A stretch of DNA of 64,000 bases from contig JAFGQZ010000046.1 in NCBI GenBank assembly GCA_016935435.1, forward strand, positions 1 to 64,000. The letters are read 5' to 3'. The first letter of the stretch is position 1; each line of letters opens with the position of its first letter. The translations under genes were made by a program, and so were the position numbers. Below the pieces are notes generated by a model. The model made no database searches and was not told the DNA's origin. It was given only the letters and a program-made list of their open reading frames with translations. Source of the DNA: Bacteroidales bacterium (GTDB taxonomy: Bacteria > Bacteroidota > Bacteroidia > Bacteroidales > UBA10428). This document shows positions 36,063-46,800 of this stretch, piece by piece.

Positions 36063-37255
36063 GTGTAAATATTTTCTGACTGAAAAATATCTTCAATTAA
36101 TTCCACGGCCCTTGGCACACCACCGGCCATTTTAAGATGTTTGCTTTGGTTTTGTGCAGCAGCCTTAAATACAGGGTTATTTAGTAGTTCATTCAGGCTG
36201 GTACCCAACAGGTTGGGAGTTAGGCGTCTGTACCTCAATCGGAGCCCGCACCCTTTATTTTCTATCAGCATACCATTCCCGAACTGGTCGTTTGCCAAGG
36301 GTATAACAAGCATGGGCTTGCCAAAATACAGCGATTCGTTAATAGTATTAAACCCTCCGGCACTAACAACGGCATCGACCCATGGTAGTACCTGTAATTG
36401 CGGCCAAAATGTTTTTGGAATAAAGTTTTCGGGCCAACTGTCAAATAAATCGGGGCTTACCGATACCAGAAAGGTTACCGGCATGTCTTTAAATGCTTCG
36501 ATTGCCTTGGCATAAAACGCTTCTTTTATTTCTTTCAATAAAGAGCCTGTTGACACATAAACAACAGGTTTTTTAATGCTGTCGAAGAAGCCAGGGGCGA
36601 TACTTTTATTTGCCTGCCGCCCTTCGAGTATGGGGCCTACAAATGAGTAATTGCCGGGAAACCTGTTGCCATCGGCAAAACTTTTTGAAGTATATACAAG
36701 GTTTAGAAAGGGAGAATTAAAAACTTCTGTACCGCCAGGAATTCCGTTTTTTAATAAAATCCCATTCATGATTTCGCCAAGCCATATATCGTCATCAGGC
36801 AGAAGAGCAGTGCCGGGCAAATGTAAACCGGGCATATTGGTGATGGACGTAACATAAGGCACCTTTTCGAGATAAGCACCAATAGCAGCAGCTTTTAGCC
36901 CTTCATCGTGTATGATGATATCGGGGTTCTCGCGTCGGATTAATTGCCTGATACCTTTTATCATAATTTCGTAAATGGGCAGCCATGTCGATTCAAATGC
37001 CCACTTTATCATTTTATTGGCTGTATTTTGGGTACACTCGTCCTGGCGCGAAATTATTGCTGCAATGTCTTTAGAGTATTGCTGAAACTCTTCGGGTACA
37101 TAAAACCGGCCCCCCTGTGGAAAAAATTGAGGGTTGGTTTCGGAAATGCCTGCCCATGTTACACTGTTGCCCCTTGAGAGAAGTTCGGCGCCGATTCCCA
37201 GGGTAGGGTTAATATGCCCTAAATGGGGAGGTATAAACACGAGGTATTTAGCCAT
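36050..37255 (-). CDS. Glycosyltransferase, MGT-like GT1, copy h, altered donor motif
   Basis: A 401-residue GT-B enzyme close to copy f in its N-terminal domain (MAKYLVFIPPHLGH, H14 present). The donor motif reads VVSAGGFNTINE: the His that opens HGG in every other copy is Ala299, encoded by GCC at 36361-36359. That His normally contacts the NDP diphosphate. The frame is otherwise intact, and the D-Q pair (NDQFGNG) is kept. The enzyme may be weak, use a partner, or serve as a non-catalytic subunit. It overlaps copies g and i by 13 and 8 bp. Confidence 0.87.
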   Translation of the reverse strand: MAKYLVFIPPHLGHINPTLGIGAELLSRGNSVTWAGISETNPQFFPQGGRFYVPEEFQQYSKDIAAIISRQDECTQNTANKMIKWAFESTWLPIYEIMIKGIRQLIRRENPDIIIHDEGLKAAAIGAYLEKVPYVTSITNMPGLHLPGTALLPDDDIWLGEIMNGILLKNGIPGGTEVFNSPFLNLVYTSKSFADGNRFPGNYSFVGPILEGRQANKSIAPGFFDSIKKPVVYVSTGSLLKEIKEAFYAKAIEAFKDMPVTFLVSVSPDLFDSWPENFIPKTFWPQLQVLPWVDAVVSAGGFNTINESLYFGKPMLVIPLANDQFGNGMLIENKGCGLRLRYRRLTPNLLGTSLNELLNNPVFKAAAQNQSKHLKMAGGVPRAVELIEDIFQSENIYTWQK

Positions 37256-38459
37256 TTTCTATATCGGTTAGATTTTTGTTTAAGCTTGCCCTGCCTTCTG
37301 TTTCACGGCAGATAAATTTATGCACCAGTTTTGCACCAGCTTGGGCGCCTCCGGCAGTGTCGAACGATTCCTTAACTTTTTGTGCTGCTTGTTTAACAGA
37401 ATTGTTTTCAAGTAGTTCGTATAGCCCGGCTTTTAACTGCCGTGTTGTTAAGCGCTTGTATTTTAACCTTATGCCAGCCCCTGAGTTTACTAATTTTGTT
37501 GCCACATACGACTGGTCGTAGGCCACTGGTATTACCATTACCGGAAGACCAAGGCTAAGAGCCTCGCTTACCGTATTTTGGCCTCCGTGACAAATAACAG
37601 CATCGACCTGTTCTAAAACTTTCATTTGTGAAATATATGGGAATACCCAAAAGTTGTCGGGCCAATTTTCGCGAAGTGTTGGGTCGGCAACCAATATCAC
37701 CTCTATATTTTCATTGTTGTATGCTTCAATAATTTTATCGATAAAAAGGCTTTCCCTGTTCAGTACCGAACCCATTGTTACCAATATTTTCTGGCGGCCT
37801 CTGTTTTGGCATATTTGCTCAGGCAGTTCCCAGTTTTCGTTGCTACGGTTGTTTATCGATGGGCCAATAAATTTGTAGCTTTCCGGGAAAACATTGCCGC
37901 CGAGGAAGTATTCTGAAGAATAAACCAGTGTAAGTGGCGATGAACATACTAGCGGGTAATTTAACGAAATACCTAGTTGTTTTTGCAACAATACAATTTT
38001 AGACTTTTCGAAGTTCAAAACTTCGGGGAAAGCATTTGATGGATCGATTGCTGCCGGCGCTGTTACAGATGTTACAAACGGAATGTTGTGCTGAAAGGCT
38101 GCAATTGCCCCTGCAAATGCTTGCTGATCGGTTATTACGGCATCGAATTTCTCCCTTTCCAAAATATTACTCAGGCTTTGGTGCATGTGGCGGTTCAAGG
38201 GTAAAAGATCGTCTTCATAAAGATTGCAAATACTTTGCATCCCATATTGTTTATATCCGATCATGCCCGATATAACTTTATTTCCGGGCAGTTGAATATA
38301 CCTGGCATGTTTAGGGAGTACATATTCCAGGTAATCGAGCATGCTTATCCAGCAAACCCCGTACCCCATTTCAATAAGTTTCTCACCAATGGCAATGGTA
38401 GGGTAGGTGTGCCCCCATAGTGGCGGGGTAATAATTGCTATTTTTACTGGCTTACACAT
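37248..38459 (-). CDS. Glycosyltransferase, MGT-like GT1, copy i
   Basis: A 403-residue GT-B enzyme, first of the nine in transcription order, 11 bp after the hydrolase gene. The catalytic His is H17 in PPLWGHTYPT; the donor motif is VICHGGQNTVSE followed by YDQSYVATK. Its position next to the synthase and release genes makes it a good candidate for the first sugar addition to the chain, but this is inference from order only. Confidence 0.88.
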   Translation of the reverse strand: MCKPVKIAIITPPLWGHTYPTIAIGEKLIEMGYGVCWISMLDYLEYVLPKHARYIQLPGNKVISGMIGYKQYGMQSICNLYEDDLLPLNRHMHQSLSNILEREKFDAVITDQQAFAGAIAAFQHNIPFVTSVTAPAAIDPSNAFPEVLNFEKSKIVLLQKQLGISLNYPLVCSSPLTLVYSSEYFLGGNVFPESYKFIGPSINNRSNENWELPEQICQNRGRQKILVTMGSVLNRESLFIDKIIEAYNNENIEVILVADPTLRENWPDNFWVFPYISQMKVLEQVDAVICHGGQNTVSEALSLGLPVMVIPVAYDQSYVATKLVNSGAGIRLKYKRLTTRQLKAGLYELLENNSVKQAAQKVKESFDTAGGAQAGAKLVHKFICRETEGRASLNKNLTDIENG

Positions 38460-38470
38460 ACATCAGTATT

Positions 38471-39244
38471 TTACCTTTGCAGGAATTCTATCATCTTGTT
38501 TGCCGACTGTTCGCAACGGTGCATAAAAAATCCGTGGTCGCCTTGTTCAAAGCTAATTGTCTTTTTGTTTATCCAGTTTTTCACCCTTTCCAATTCAGGC
38601 AAACAAATCGAATGGTCGCCAAAAAACAACTGCACAGGGGCTTGCACCAAGGTATAATCGGAAGAAGAAAACTCCTTTTCGTTGTTCATATCTTCCACAA
38701 AGCTTGTGTTGTTAAAAATGTTTTCATACAGGTTGTACGTATTTTTAACCTGCCTTTTGCTCCTTAAAAAATTATCCCTGACATGCGGTGGAAGGCTTAA
38801 TGCAAATGCCCAAAAATCGTCGAATGTATAGGTTCCCTTATCTTTAAATGGCAGGGTATGCCGCGGGGGAATTTCCAAGGCTATTACTTTGTTTACTTTT
38901 TCCCCGAAACGCATTGCATATTTCAGTACAATCAAGGCCCCGTAACTAAATCCCAGCAGGTGGCATTTTTCTGCCCCCGATTCTATAATTACCCGGTTAA
39001 GGTCTTCCGACAAGGTATTTAAGTCGAATCCGGTTTTAAAACAGGTACTTCGGCCATGGCTGCGCAGGTCGTACATCAATACCCGGAATTCCCTTGCAAG
39101 GAAAGGGGCAATAGTTAAATAGAACTGCGACAGGTTACCGAACATGCCATGAACCAGTACAATGGTATCAGTAGCCCCGGGGTTAAGTTCCTGTATATGT
39201 ATTTCTCCCTTTTGCCCCCTGTATGTTATTTCAATTGCAGGCAT
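38471..39244 (-). CDS. Alpha/beta hydrolase, candidate chain-release thioesterase
   Basis: A 257-residue alpha/beta-hydrolase. The oxyanion motif is VLVHGMFGN, the nucleophile Ser is in GFSYGA, and the acid and base are in FFGDHS and QGDHGFF near the C-terminus, so the triad is complete. No signal peptide. Its first 19 bp overlap the 3' end of the ACP gene, and neither synthase has a thioesterase domain, so release of the chain from an ACP is the likely job. A role as an ester hydrolase or acyl transfer enzyme on the product is possible too. Confidence 0.86.
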   Translation of the reverse strand: MPAIEITYRGQKGEIHIQELNPGATDTIVLVHGMFGNLSQFYLTIAPFLAREFRVLMYDLRSHGRSTCFKTGFDLNTLSEDLNRVIIESGAEKCHLLGFSYGALIVLKYAMRFGEKVNKVIALEIPPRHTLPFKDKGTYTFDDFWAFALSLPPHVRDNFLRSKRQVKNTYNLYENIFNNTSFVEDMNNEKEFSSSDYTLVQAPVQLFFGDHSICLPELERVKNWINKKTISFEQGDHGFFMHRCEQSANKMIEFLQR

Positions 39245-39510
39245 CCTTCGATATAGGTAACAATATCTTTTATCGATAAATTTATAAGTTGCTCAAGACT
39301 AAGTTTTGCCATCCATTCGCTGAAGGAAACAGCCCCACCATAGTGTTTTTTAATTTTTTCCGAGAGTTCAACAATTTCAATGCTTTCCATTTCCAGATCG
39401 CCGGTGAGCGTGCTTTCCATTTCAACAGTGTATTCTTCGATAAACTCTGCTCCAATTACTTCTGTAATCAGTTCTTTTACTTTTTTAAAAATCTCTGTCT
39501 GTTCTTTCAT
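39226..39510 (-). CDS. Discrete acyl carrier protein
   Basis: A 94-residue acidic helical protein of ACP size and pattern. The phosphopantetheine Ser is S43 in LEMESIEIVELSE; the usual Asp before it is Glu. It lies between synthase B and the hydrolase, so it may carry the finished chain or an extender to the release step. The PPTase domain of synthase B, encoded 16 bp upstream, could modify it. The sequence differs from the two in-line ACPs (SIDSIKR), so it has its own role. Confidence 0.85.
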   Translation of the reverse strand: MKEQTEIFKKVKELITEVIGAEFIEEYTVEMESTLTGDLEMESIEIVELSEKIKKHYGGAVSFSEWMAKLSLEQLINLSIKDIVTYIEGCLQLK

Positions 39511-39526
39511 AATATAATATGTTTAA

Positions 39527-42500
39527 TTAGCATGTCCATCCAATAATATAGCTGTTGTGCCGGGTTGTTAAAACTGAAGTTTTTCCAATAGTAACAAGGT
39601 TTCCGTCAATAGACGAGACTTCATAATTCAAGGGGCTGCCAGCCAAGCCTTTGCCTGTTGATTTGCCAAAAGCCTCTTTGGCTGCCCAAATTCTTGTGAG
39701 CCATTCATCTTTGTCGATAAAAGGGTTAATTAAAGTTTTTTCCCTTTCGCTTAAAACCAAATCGGTAAAACCAGTATCCCTTGCTTTTATTTCCTCAATA
39801 TCTACTCCGGTTTCGGTATCGAACGAAGAGGAGGCCAGGGCAAGACCGTTTTTGTGGGCAATAGAAACCGATATTCCTTCATGGTTGTTTTGTTCTGTCT
39901 GTATGATAGGCTTGCCCGATGTATCGTTGATGATATTTATACAAGCTGGGTGTATTTTTTCGCCATACTTGCCCAAAATGAGCTTTCGTACAGAGTCTTT
40001 AGCAGCAATTCTGCCAATGAGCCATTCTTTTTGTTTTGATGTAGAAAATGAGTTGTAGATGCTGTTTTCGGCCTGCGAAAGGTAAATATTTTTTAGTGTA
40101 AACCAGGTATTGGCCCGCTGGTAAATGTTTGAGTCCAACAAGGTAACATTGCCCATAAACAGTTCGGAAATGTAATAATCTTCGGCATTGGTCATCATTT
40201 GCCAAATTTTTGCGTCGATTTCCGATTTTCGTACTTGCCAATCGTTTACCCTGCACCATGTTTTGCCTTCTTTTACCAGTTCGGCATTGCTGTATATGAA
40301 GTCGTCATCGTCCCTTATAAACCGGCTTGTACATTGAAAAAGCCCATTTTTATCGAAGGGGTTGCCATAAAAAATAATTTCTTTGATTGCTACCGGAAAA
40401 GCCCTGATATTACGGCCTGAAAGGTGCGACTGTACTCCTATGGTCTGCCCGATTGTATCGAGAAGCGAACCTTTGCCCTGTAGTTCCTCAACACTGGTTG
40501 TGAGCATATCGGACGAATAGGCTTCGATTTGTTTAATCCCCTGATATGCCCTGCCATGAAACATGTAACCTTTGTCATATACATCTTGTACAGATACCTG
40601 AACTGGCAAATTTTTTTCGATATGCAGAGAAGGGGCAGGGGGCTGCCCGTTTTTTTCACCAGTAACAAGGGTTGCACTTGCATAGTTCTCAATCTCAAAA
40701 CAAATGCTTTCCGAACCAATCCACTTGCCTGTGATAGAAACCGTAAGTTTCTTTGTTACCCATAAAAACTGGAGTACCCTTATATTAATAATTTTACTTA
40801 TAACTAGAAATGGGTAATGCCTTGAGAAAACATCCATAAAAAGCTCGAGAAACATTGTAAGGGGCACACATGCATCGCCTTCGTGCCCTAGGGTAGTCTG
40901 ACTGCTCCTTATTCGAAAAGGCACATGATCTTTTAAAGCGGGAAACAATTCGAAAGAAATTTCCTGTTCGGTGCACATATTTGTTCTTTCCAGAGGCAGC
41001 TCATTCAGGTTAATGGGTTTTCCATCGGTGCTGTTTTGCTGTTTAAGCACCTGTAGTATTTCTTTTTGGGCGAAAGAAATATCATTTAAGTTCCGCTTGT
41101 ACAAGTTTAAGACTGCGTCCGGGGCAGCAACGGCATTTGTTGCCCCTGCAATTTTTTCAATAATTTGCTGGTCGAATACTTTATTATAATTAATAAATGG
41201 CAGCGAAAGATCGAGCATGGTGTTTAGCCCTTTTTTTGTCGAATATTTTTTATCGCGCGAACTACCTGCTAAGCCCAAAAAGCTGGTGTTTATAGGTTTA
41301 CCTTCAACAAACAAGGCTGCCAATACCCTCTTAAGTTGGCTTAATGCCTCCCGTTTGTTCGAGGCTGCTGAAACAAGCGAAATATCTTTGTCTTTTAATG
41401 TGTCGGCGATAAAACCGTTAACCGATCCGGCGCCAATTTGCACAAAAACCCTTACCCCTTCGTTATACAAATTTTTGGTTAGTTCGCGGAACAAAACTGG
41501 TTTTGTAATAAAGTCGATATGCAGTTGTTTAATATCGTTGGGGTTTTTCGGATATGGTTTTGCGGTAATTGACGACCATAATGGGTATTGTGGTTCCTCG
41601 AACTGAACAATATTGTTAACGGTATAACTTACTTCGGGCTCAAACTTCTTACTAAAAGGTGTATGATAACCGGTTTCAAAAGGGAGCAGGTTAGATATTA
41701 CCTGCATTTTGTTAAGTTTTTCCTGTAACGAAAGTATATTACTGCGTATGCCGCATACCACAAATTGGTTGGTACAATTGTCGTTTGCAAGGTATATTTC
41801 GGGAAACTGCACAAGCAGGCTATCCAAATCTGATATATTACTATTTATGGCCAGAAAAACCGCATCGGGCTTTTCATATTTTTTTTTGAGAACACGGTTA
41901 TTAATAATCTGTGTAATTTTTTCATTAACCAGACCTACAGCTGTACAGGCCGTCCATTCACCCACACTATGTCCGGCTACCACATCGGGTTCAACGCCAA
42001 GCATTTTCAGGGCAGAATCCAACAGGCGGCACGACTCGTCGAGATCGAAAATTAGTTTTATCCCATCGGGGTTATTAAAACCAGAGAGGGTTTTGAAGCC
42101 GAAATAATCAGCAAGCCTATTATAATTGCCCGATTTTATCGATGCAAGCCCTGGCCCGTCGAGTCCGGGGAAAATGAAAGCAACTTTTTGCGAGTTACTT
42201 AATAAAGGTGCATGTGTGTACCAAATATCCTGTTTGTTCCTCCAGGGTATTTCTTTATGGATAACACGTATGGCAAGTTCTTTTCGCTTTTGTGTAGGGT
42301 TGAAAATGGCAATGCGGTAATTGCCATCGCCAATTTCCGGTGAATGGCCCTGAATTGCATCGATTAATTCCTTCTTCGATTTTCGTGCAAGTAACAGCAC
42401 CTGGTCGTTTTCGCCAGCCTGTTCCAAAAAACCAAATAGTTTTCGGGGTTTACTGTTATGGTTGAATTTCTCAAGGATAATATGGGAGTTTGAACCGCCA

Positions 42501-43840
42501 AACCCAAAGGCATTAACCCCGGCAATAGTAGGCAATCCGGTTTGTGCCCATTCAACAGCCTCTTTTACAGGCCTGAAGCGCGATTTTATAAGGGCCTCAA
42601 GCGGTTCGTCGCAATTGAGTGTGGGTGGTAATATGCCATGATAAACTGCTTTTGCCGCTTTAATAACACCGGCAATGCCTGCTGCTGGCATTGTATGCCC
42701 AATCATCGATTTAACCGAGCCTATGCCGGCAAAGGGCAACTTGTTGTTTGTCCCAAAAGCTTTTTGCAGGGTTTCTGCTTCTGTTTTGTCCCCTATTACC
42801 GTAGCTGTTCCATGGGCTTCGATGTAACCAATTTGTTCGTAACTGAGGCCGGAACTTTCCCAGGCATTAACAATAGACTTTAATTGCCCCTGCCATGCTG
42901 GGCTCATAAGGCTTGCAGCTGAGCCATCGCTGCTTAACCCGGATCCCTTTATTACGGCATATATACGTTGGTCGTTGTTAATAGCGTCTTTTAACCTGCT
43001 GAGCACAACAAAGCCACATCCTTCGCCAGGAAGCACCCCATCTGCTTTTTTATCGAAGGGCCTTATAACCTGCGAACGCGAAAAGGCACCTAATAAACTG
43101 AATACTGTCCAGAAAGCAGGTGTCTGCCCCAGGTGTATTGCCCCAGCTACCATTAGATCGCAGCGGTGCGACTGAAGTTCCCTTACAGCATTGTCGATAG
43201 CAATAATCGAACTGGCACAGGCTGCGTCAACAACATAAGCCGGGCCATTTAAGTTTAGCCGGTTGGCAACCAGCGAAGCAACAATATTCGGCACGGTTCC
43301 CATTACATTTTGTTTTCCAAAATGCCCTGTTTGTTGCTGGAAGTTCTTTTTTATCCGGTAAATTTCATCGTTCGATAATGATGGTGCGAGAGTTTTAAGT
43401 AAGCGCACAAGCGATTCGGCACTATAAATGGTTTCATGGACTTTTGTTGTTTCAACCCCACCAAAACCAGCTTTACCTATTATTATACCCGATTTTTCAA
43501 GCGAAATGTTTTTTTCAAACACACCGGCATCTTCCAGGGCCCGAACCGTCATTTTCAAAGCCAGCAGCTGTTCGGGTTCGGTGCCTTTTACCGAATTAGG
43601 CACCAATCCAAATTCAACAGGGTCGAAATCGACATATTCATCAATGAACCCCCCTTTGCTGCAATAAAGCCGATCAATATCTTCCGATGCACTGTTGAAG
43701 TAAACAGGATCGATGCGTTTTTCCGGGGCTTCTTTTATCGAGCAGGTTTTGTTTAAAATATTCTGCCAGTATGCATCCAGGTCTTTTGCCCCTGGAAAAA
43801 TACACGACATTCCTACTATGGCTATATCTTTATCGTTCAT
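39527..43840 (-). CDS. Type I synthase B: KS-AT-DH-PPTase
   Basis: A 1437-residue multidomain enzyme. KS, residues 5-455: C208 (DAACAS), H343 (EAHGTAT) and H382 (GHTMPAAG), so condensation competent rather than a chain-length-factor relic. AT, 550-830: S625 in AGHSVGEW and H726 in GYHTPF. DH-like hot-dog region, 950-1205: H972 in LKDHVPF, the FHGRAYQGI stretch near 1094-1102, and D1128 with Q1132. Phosphopantetheinyl transferase, 1240-1437: GVDIEE at 1345-1350 and WAAKEAFGKS at 1385-1394. No ACP is in this chain; the two ACPs of synthase A or the discrete ACP must serve it. The in-cis PPTase recalls enediyne synthases, though the domain order differs. Confidence 0.92.
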   Translation of the reverse strand: MNDKDIAIVGMSCIFPGAKDLDAYWQNILNKTCSIKEAPEKRIDPVYFNSASEDIDRLYCSKGGFIDEYVDFDPVEFGLVPNSVKGTEPEQLLALKMTVRALEDAGVFEKNISLEKSGIIIGKAGFGGVETTKVHETIYSAESLVRLLKTLAPSLSNDEIYRIKKNFQQQTGHFGKQNVMGTVPNIVASLVANRLNLNGPAYVVDAACASSIIAIDNAVRELQSHRCDLMVAGAIHLGQTPAFWTVFSLLGAFSRSQVIRPFDKKADGVLPGEGCGFVVLSRLKDAINNDQRIYAVIKGSGLSSDGSAASLMSPAWQGQLKSIVNAWESSGLSYEQIGYIEAHGTATVIGDKTEAETLQKAFGTNNKLPFAGIGSVKSMIGHTMPAAGIAGVIKAAKAVYHGILPPTLNCDEPLEALIKSRFRPVKEAVEWAQTGLPTIAGVNAFGFGGSNSHIILEKFNHNSKPRKLFGFLEQAGENDQVLLLARKSKKELIDAIQGHSPEIGDGNYRIAIFNPTQKRKELAIRVIHKEIPWRNKQDIWYTHAPLLSNSQKVAFIFPGLDGPGLASIKSGNYNRLADYFGFKTLSGFNNPDGIKLIFDLDESCRLLDSALKMLGVEPDVVAGHSVGEWTACTAVGLVNEKITQIINNRVLKKKYEKPDAVFLAINSNISDLDSLLVQFPEIYLANDNCTNQFVVCGIRSNILSLQEKLNKMQVISNLLPFETGYHTPFSKKFEPEVSYTVNNIVQFEEPQYPLWSSITAKPYPKNPNDIKQLHIDFITKPVLFRELTKNLYNEGVRVFVQIGAGSVNGFIADTLKDKDISLVSAASNKREALSQLKRVLAALFVEGKPINTSFLGLAGSSRDKKYSTKKGLNTMLDLSLPFINYNKVFDQQIIEKIAGATNAVAAPDAVLNLYKRNLNDISFAQKEILQVLKQQNSTDGKPINLNELPLERTNMCTEQEISFELFPALKDHVPFRIRSSQTTLGHEGDACVPLTMFLELFMDVFSRHYPFLVISKIINIRVLQFLWVTKKLTVSITGKWIGSESICFEIENYASATLVTGEKNGQPPAPSLHIEKNLPVQVSVQDVYDKGYMFHGRAYQGIKQIEAYSSDMLTTSVEELQGKGSLLDTIGQTIGVQSHLSGRNIRAFPVAIKEIIFYGNPFDKNGLFQCTSRFIRDDDDFIYSNAELVKEGKTWCRVNDWQVRKSEIDAKIWQMMTNAEDYYISELFMGNVTLLDSNIYQRANTWFTLKNIYLSQAENSIYNSFSTSKQKEWLIGRIAAKDSVRKLILGKYGEKIHPACINIINDTSGKPIIQTEQNNHEGISVSIAHKNGLALASSSFDTETGVDIEEIKARDTGFTDLVLSEREKTLINPFIDKDEWLTRIWAAKEAFGKSTGKGLAGSPLNYEVSSIDGNLVTIGKTSVLTTRHNSYIIGWTC

Positions 43841-43855
43841 GGTAGTTTTCTTTTG

Positions 43856-46800
43856 TTATGCACCTTCCGGTATGTTTGTGCCGGCCATAATTATTACCTG
43901 CTCAGTGGTTCCGTAAAGGAGTTCATTTACAAAAGCCCCTGCACCCTCATTAACCGGAATGGAATAGATACCCCTGCGCCGAAAATCTTTTTCCAGCGAA
44001 TCGGAAACCATACCTTTACCTTTCCATGGCCCCCAATTAATCGATACTACACGCCCTTTTAGTTTATGCTTTAGTGCTAAAGCCGCATAATCAAGCACAC
44101 TGTTGGCAGCAGCATAATCAACCTGACCCTGGCTTCCGGTAACCGAAGCTATACTCGAAAAAAACACACAAAAGCGGGTATCGGGGCGCAAATTCTGCAC
44201 CAGTTCGCGCAGGGGCAAAACTTTTGTATTATAAACACGTGTAAACGAATCGAAAGTTTTCTGGTGGAAAAACTTGTCGTCGAGACAGCCTGCGGCATGA
44301 ATAACCCCGTCAATACGCCCATACTCGGTATATAGTTGTTCAATCAGGTTTGTCAGGCTCCCGGGTTGGGAGAGATCAACCGATCGGTATTCAACCCCTG
44401 AGCCTTTTGTTTCTATTGCCTGAATGGTTTCTAATATCTGGTTGTTCTTATAAATTTTCGTTACAGATTTTTCAAGCTCTTTAGGGTTTTTAAAGAGGTT
44501 TTTTTGTATCAGTTGTTTTCTGATTTCGTCTTTCTCGATGCTGCCAATGCCAAAGTCGTTCTTTGTAGGAAAAGGGGTGCTCCCAACCAGTATGTACCTT
44601 GCCGGCATTGTTTCAGAGAGGTTCTTGACAACTTCGGCAGTTATACCTTGTGCGCCCCCCAGGACCAGAATAATGTCGTTTTTGTCGAAAGCTATTTTTT
44701 TATTGGATGTATTCCATTTTTTGGCCGTAAGTTTGCCAGTGTGCCTTGTGCCGTTAATATAGAAAACTTCCGAAGCGTTATCGGCAAGCGATAATTCATT
44801 TACCAGAATTTCCGGAGCCTGTTTAACCGAACCTGCATCTTTCAGGTGTATGGTGCGGCACGAAGCTTCCCATTCAATGTTCAGGCTGTTCAAAAACCCA
44901 CTGAAACCCTGTAATGCATCAACAATTTCTTGGTTATATGCCTGCCGCAAAATGCCCTTTACATCCGAAAGGAGATATATCCATTCAATCTTATTTTTAT
45001 CGAGCTTTTGAATGTACCGGAATAAACCTTCTATATTGGTATTTCCATGCTTTTCTGCACAATCCAGAAAAATCAGGCCATTATATAAAGTTAAATTATC
45101 TGCCTCTGAATGAACAATATCAACATTCATTTTATGTTTGATAAGCTCGTCTTTTAATTGAAGGGGCAAGGCAGTTCCATTGTCGATAATGGCAACAGAT
45201 TTTTCTGCAAGTGGCTTTTTTAGAATTGCTTCTGTATGAGAGGGTACCAGTTCAACTTTGTACCTGAAAACTTTTTCGGACTGTGATTGTTCAACCGCAG
45301 CATCAACCTTATTTTTTTCCTGCTTACTGGTTGTATTTGCCGGAAAGCAGTTTTCAGTAAGCCAGCCAAGCATGCCTGCCATATTTTTATGTCGCGACAA
45401 AACTTCAGAAAAATCTCCGCTAAGCTGGTATTGTAACTGAACTAAACGTTGCTTTAGGGTGTTTATTATCTCCATTCGTTTTATGGAATCAATGCTCAAA
45501 TCGGCTTCAATGTCCATTTCCGCGTCGAGCATATCGGGTGGGTAGCCTGTTTTGGCGCTGATGGTTTCAAACAGGATATCTTTCAACGGAATATCTGTAA
45601 ATTCTTCTTCGGGGGAACTTTGCCTTACAGGGCTAACCCTTTCCTGCACCTGAATAGAAATTTCCAGGGCAGCTTTCATGTCGCCAATGGTTTTTGAACC
45701 AGCCAGTTTATCATGCAACTCTTTATTATTGCCTGAAAATCCGTTTGAAAGCTTTTGCTTCAGGGTATTGATAATTTCAACCCGCTTTATAGAGTCGATA
45801 CTCAGGTCGGCTTCGAGGTTTAGTTCATCTGCCAGCATATCTTGGGGGTAGCCGGTTTTTTCACTGATAGTCTCAAGCAGAAGGCTAAACACATCAGTAT
45901 AGCCATTATCAGAAAAGTCATTCGATTGTGGGAAGCCTGTGGTTTCATTAATTTGTTCCTTCGTTTCAGGGTTTTTTTCAGGCATTCCGGTAAAAAATTC
46001 ACCTTCTAAAGCACTATCGGCGATGCTTGAAGCACCAATACCCAAATAATCCATCATTACACTGTGTTGGGCTTTTATAAGGGCATTTACATTTGCCAGA
46101 TATTCTTTTACCCGTAATTCTTTTTCATTGCTTGTTAGGGCGTGGTTGTCAATAGTTCTATTCGTGACAAAGGGCTTGTTAAATGGTTTTTTTGCATGTG
46201 CCGGAAGTTCGCCAAACAAAGGGACAGCTTTATTGCCATTGATATACCACGAAGTTTTTGAAGGTTTAAAAGCTAAGTAGTTGTTAAGATCTATTGTTTC
46301 CGCTTTTCTGTCGTTAAAGAGGCCTTTATAATCAATTGTCCGGCCTGTGGAGATATAACGGGCCAGGAAATCCAACATTTTTTCGATTCCATTCCTGTTT
46401 TTTTCTTCTGTATTCAATACTGTAACCTCTTTGTCGATAATGTTCCTGACAAGGTTGCCCAACACATTGGCCGGGCCTGTTTCTATAAAAATTCTTGCCC
46501 CGTTGTTGTACATTTCCTTAACCTGATCGACAAACCTTACCGGGCTAACAAGTTGCCTGCAAAGGATTTCTTTTATTTCATCGGGTGTTCCGGGATAAGG
46601 CAAGGTAGTTGTATTCGACCAAACAGTGTATTTTGCAGGGCTAAGGGTAAAACTATCCAGTTCCTTCTTAAAAATATCTGCCGATTTTGATACAACCGGA
46701 GAATGAAATGCACATGTAACTGGTAATTTCTTATATGAAATTCCCAAACTATCGAGCTTCCGGGCGAATTTCCCAATATCATCGGTATAGCCCGATATAG

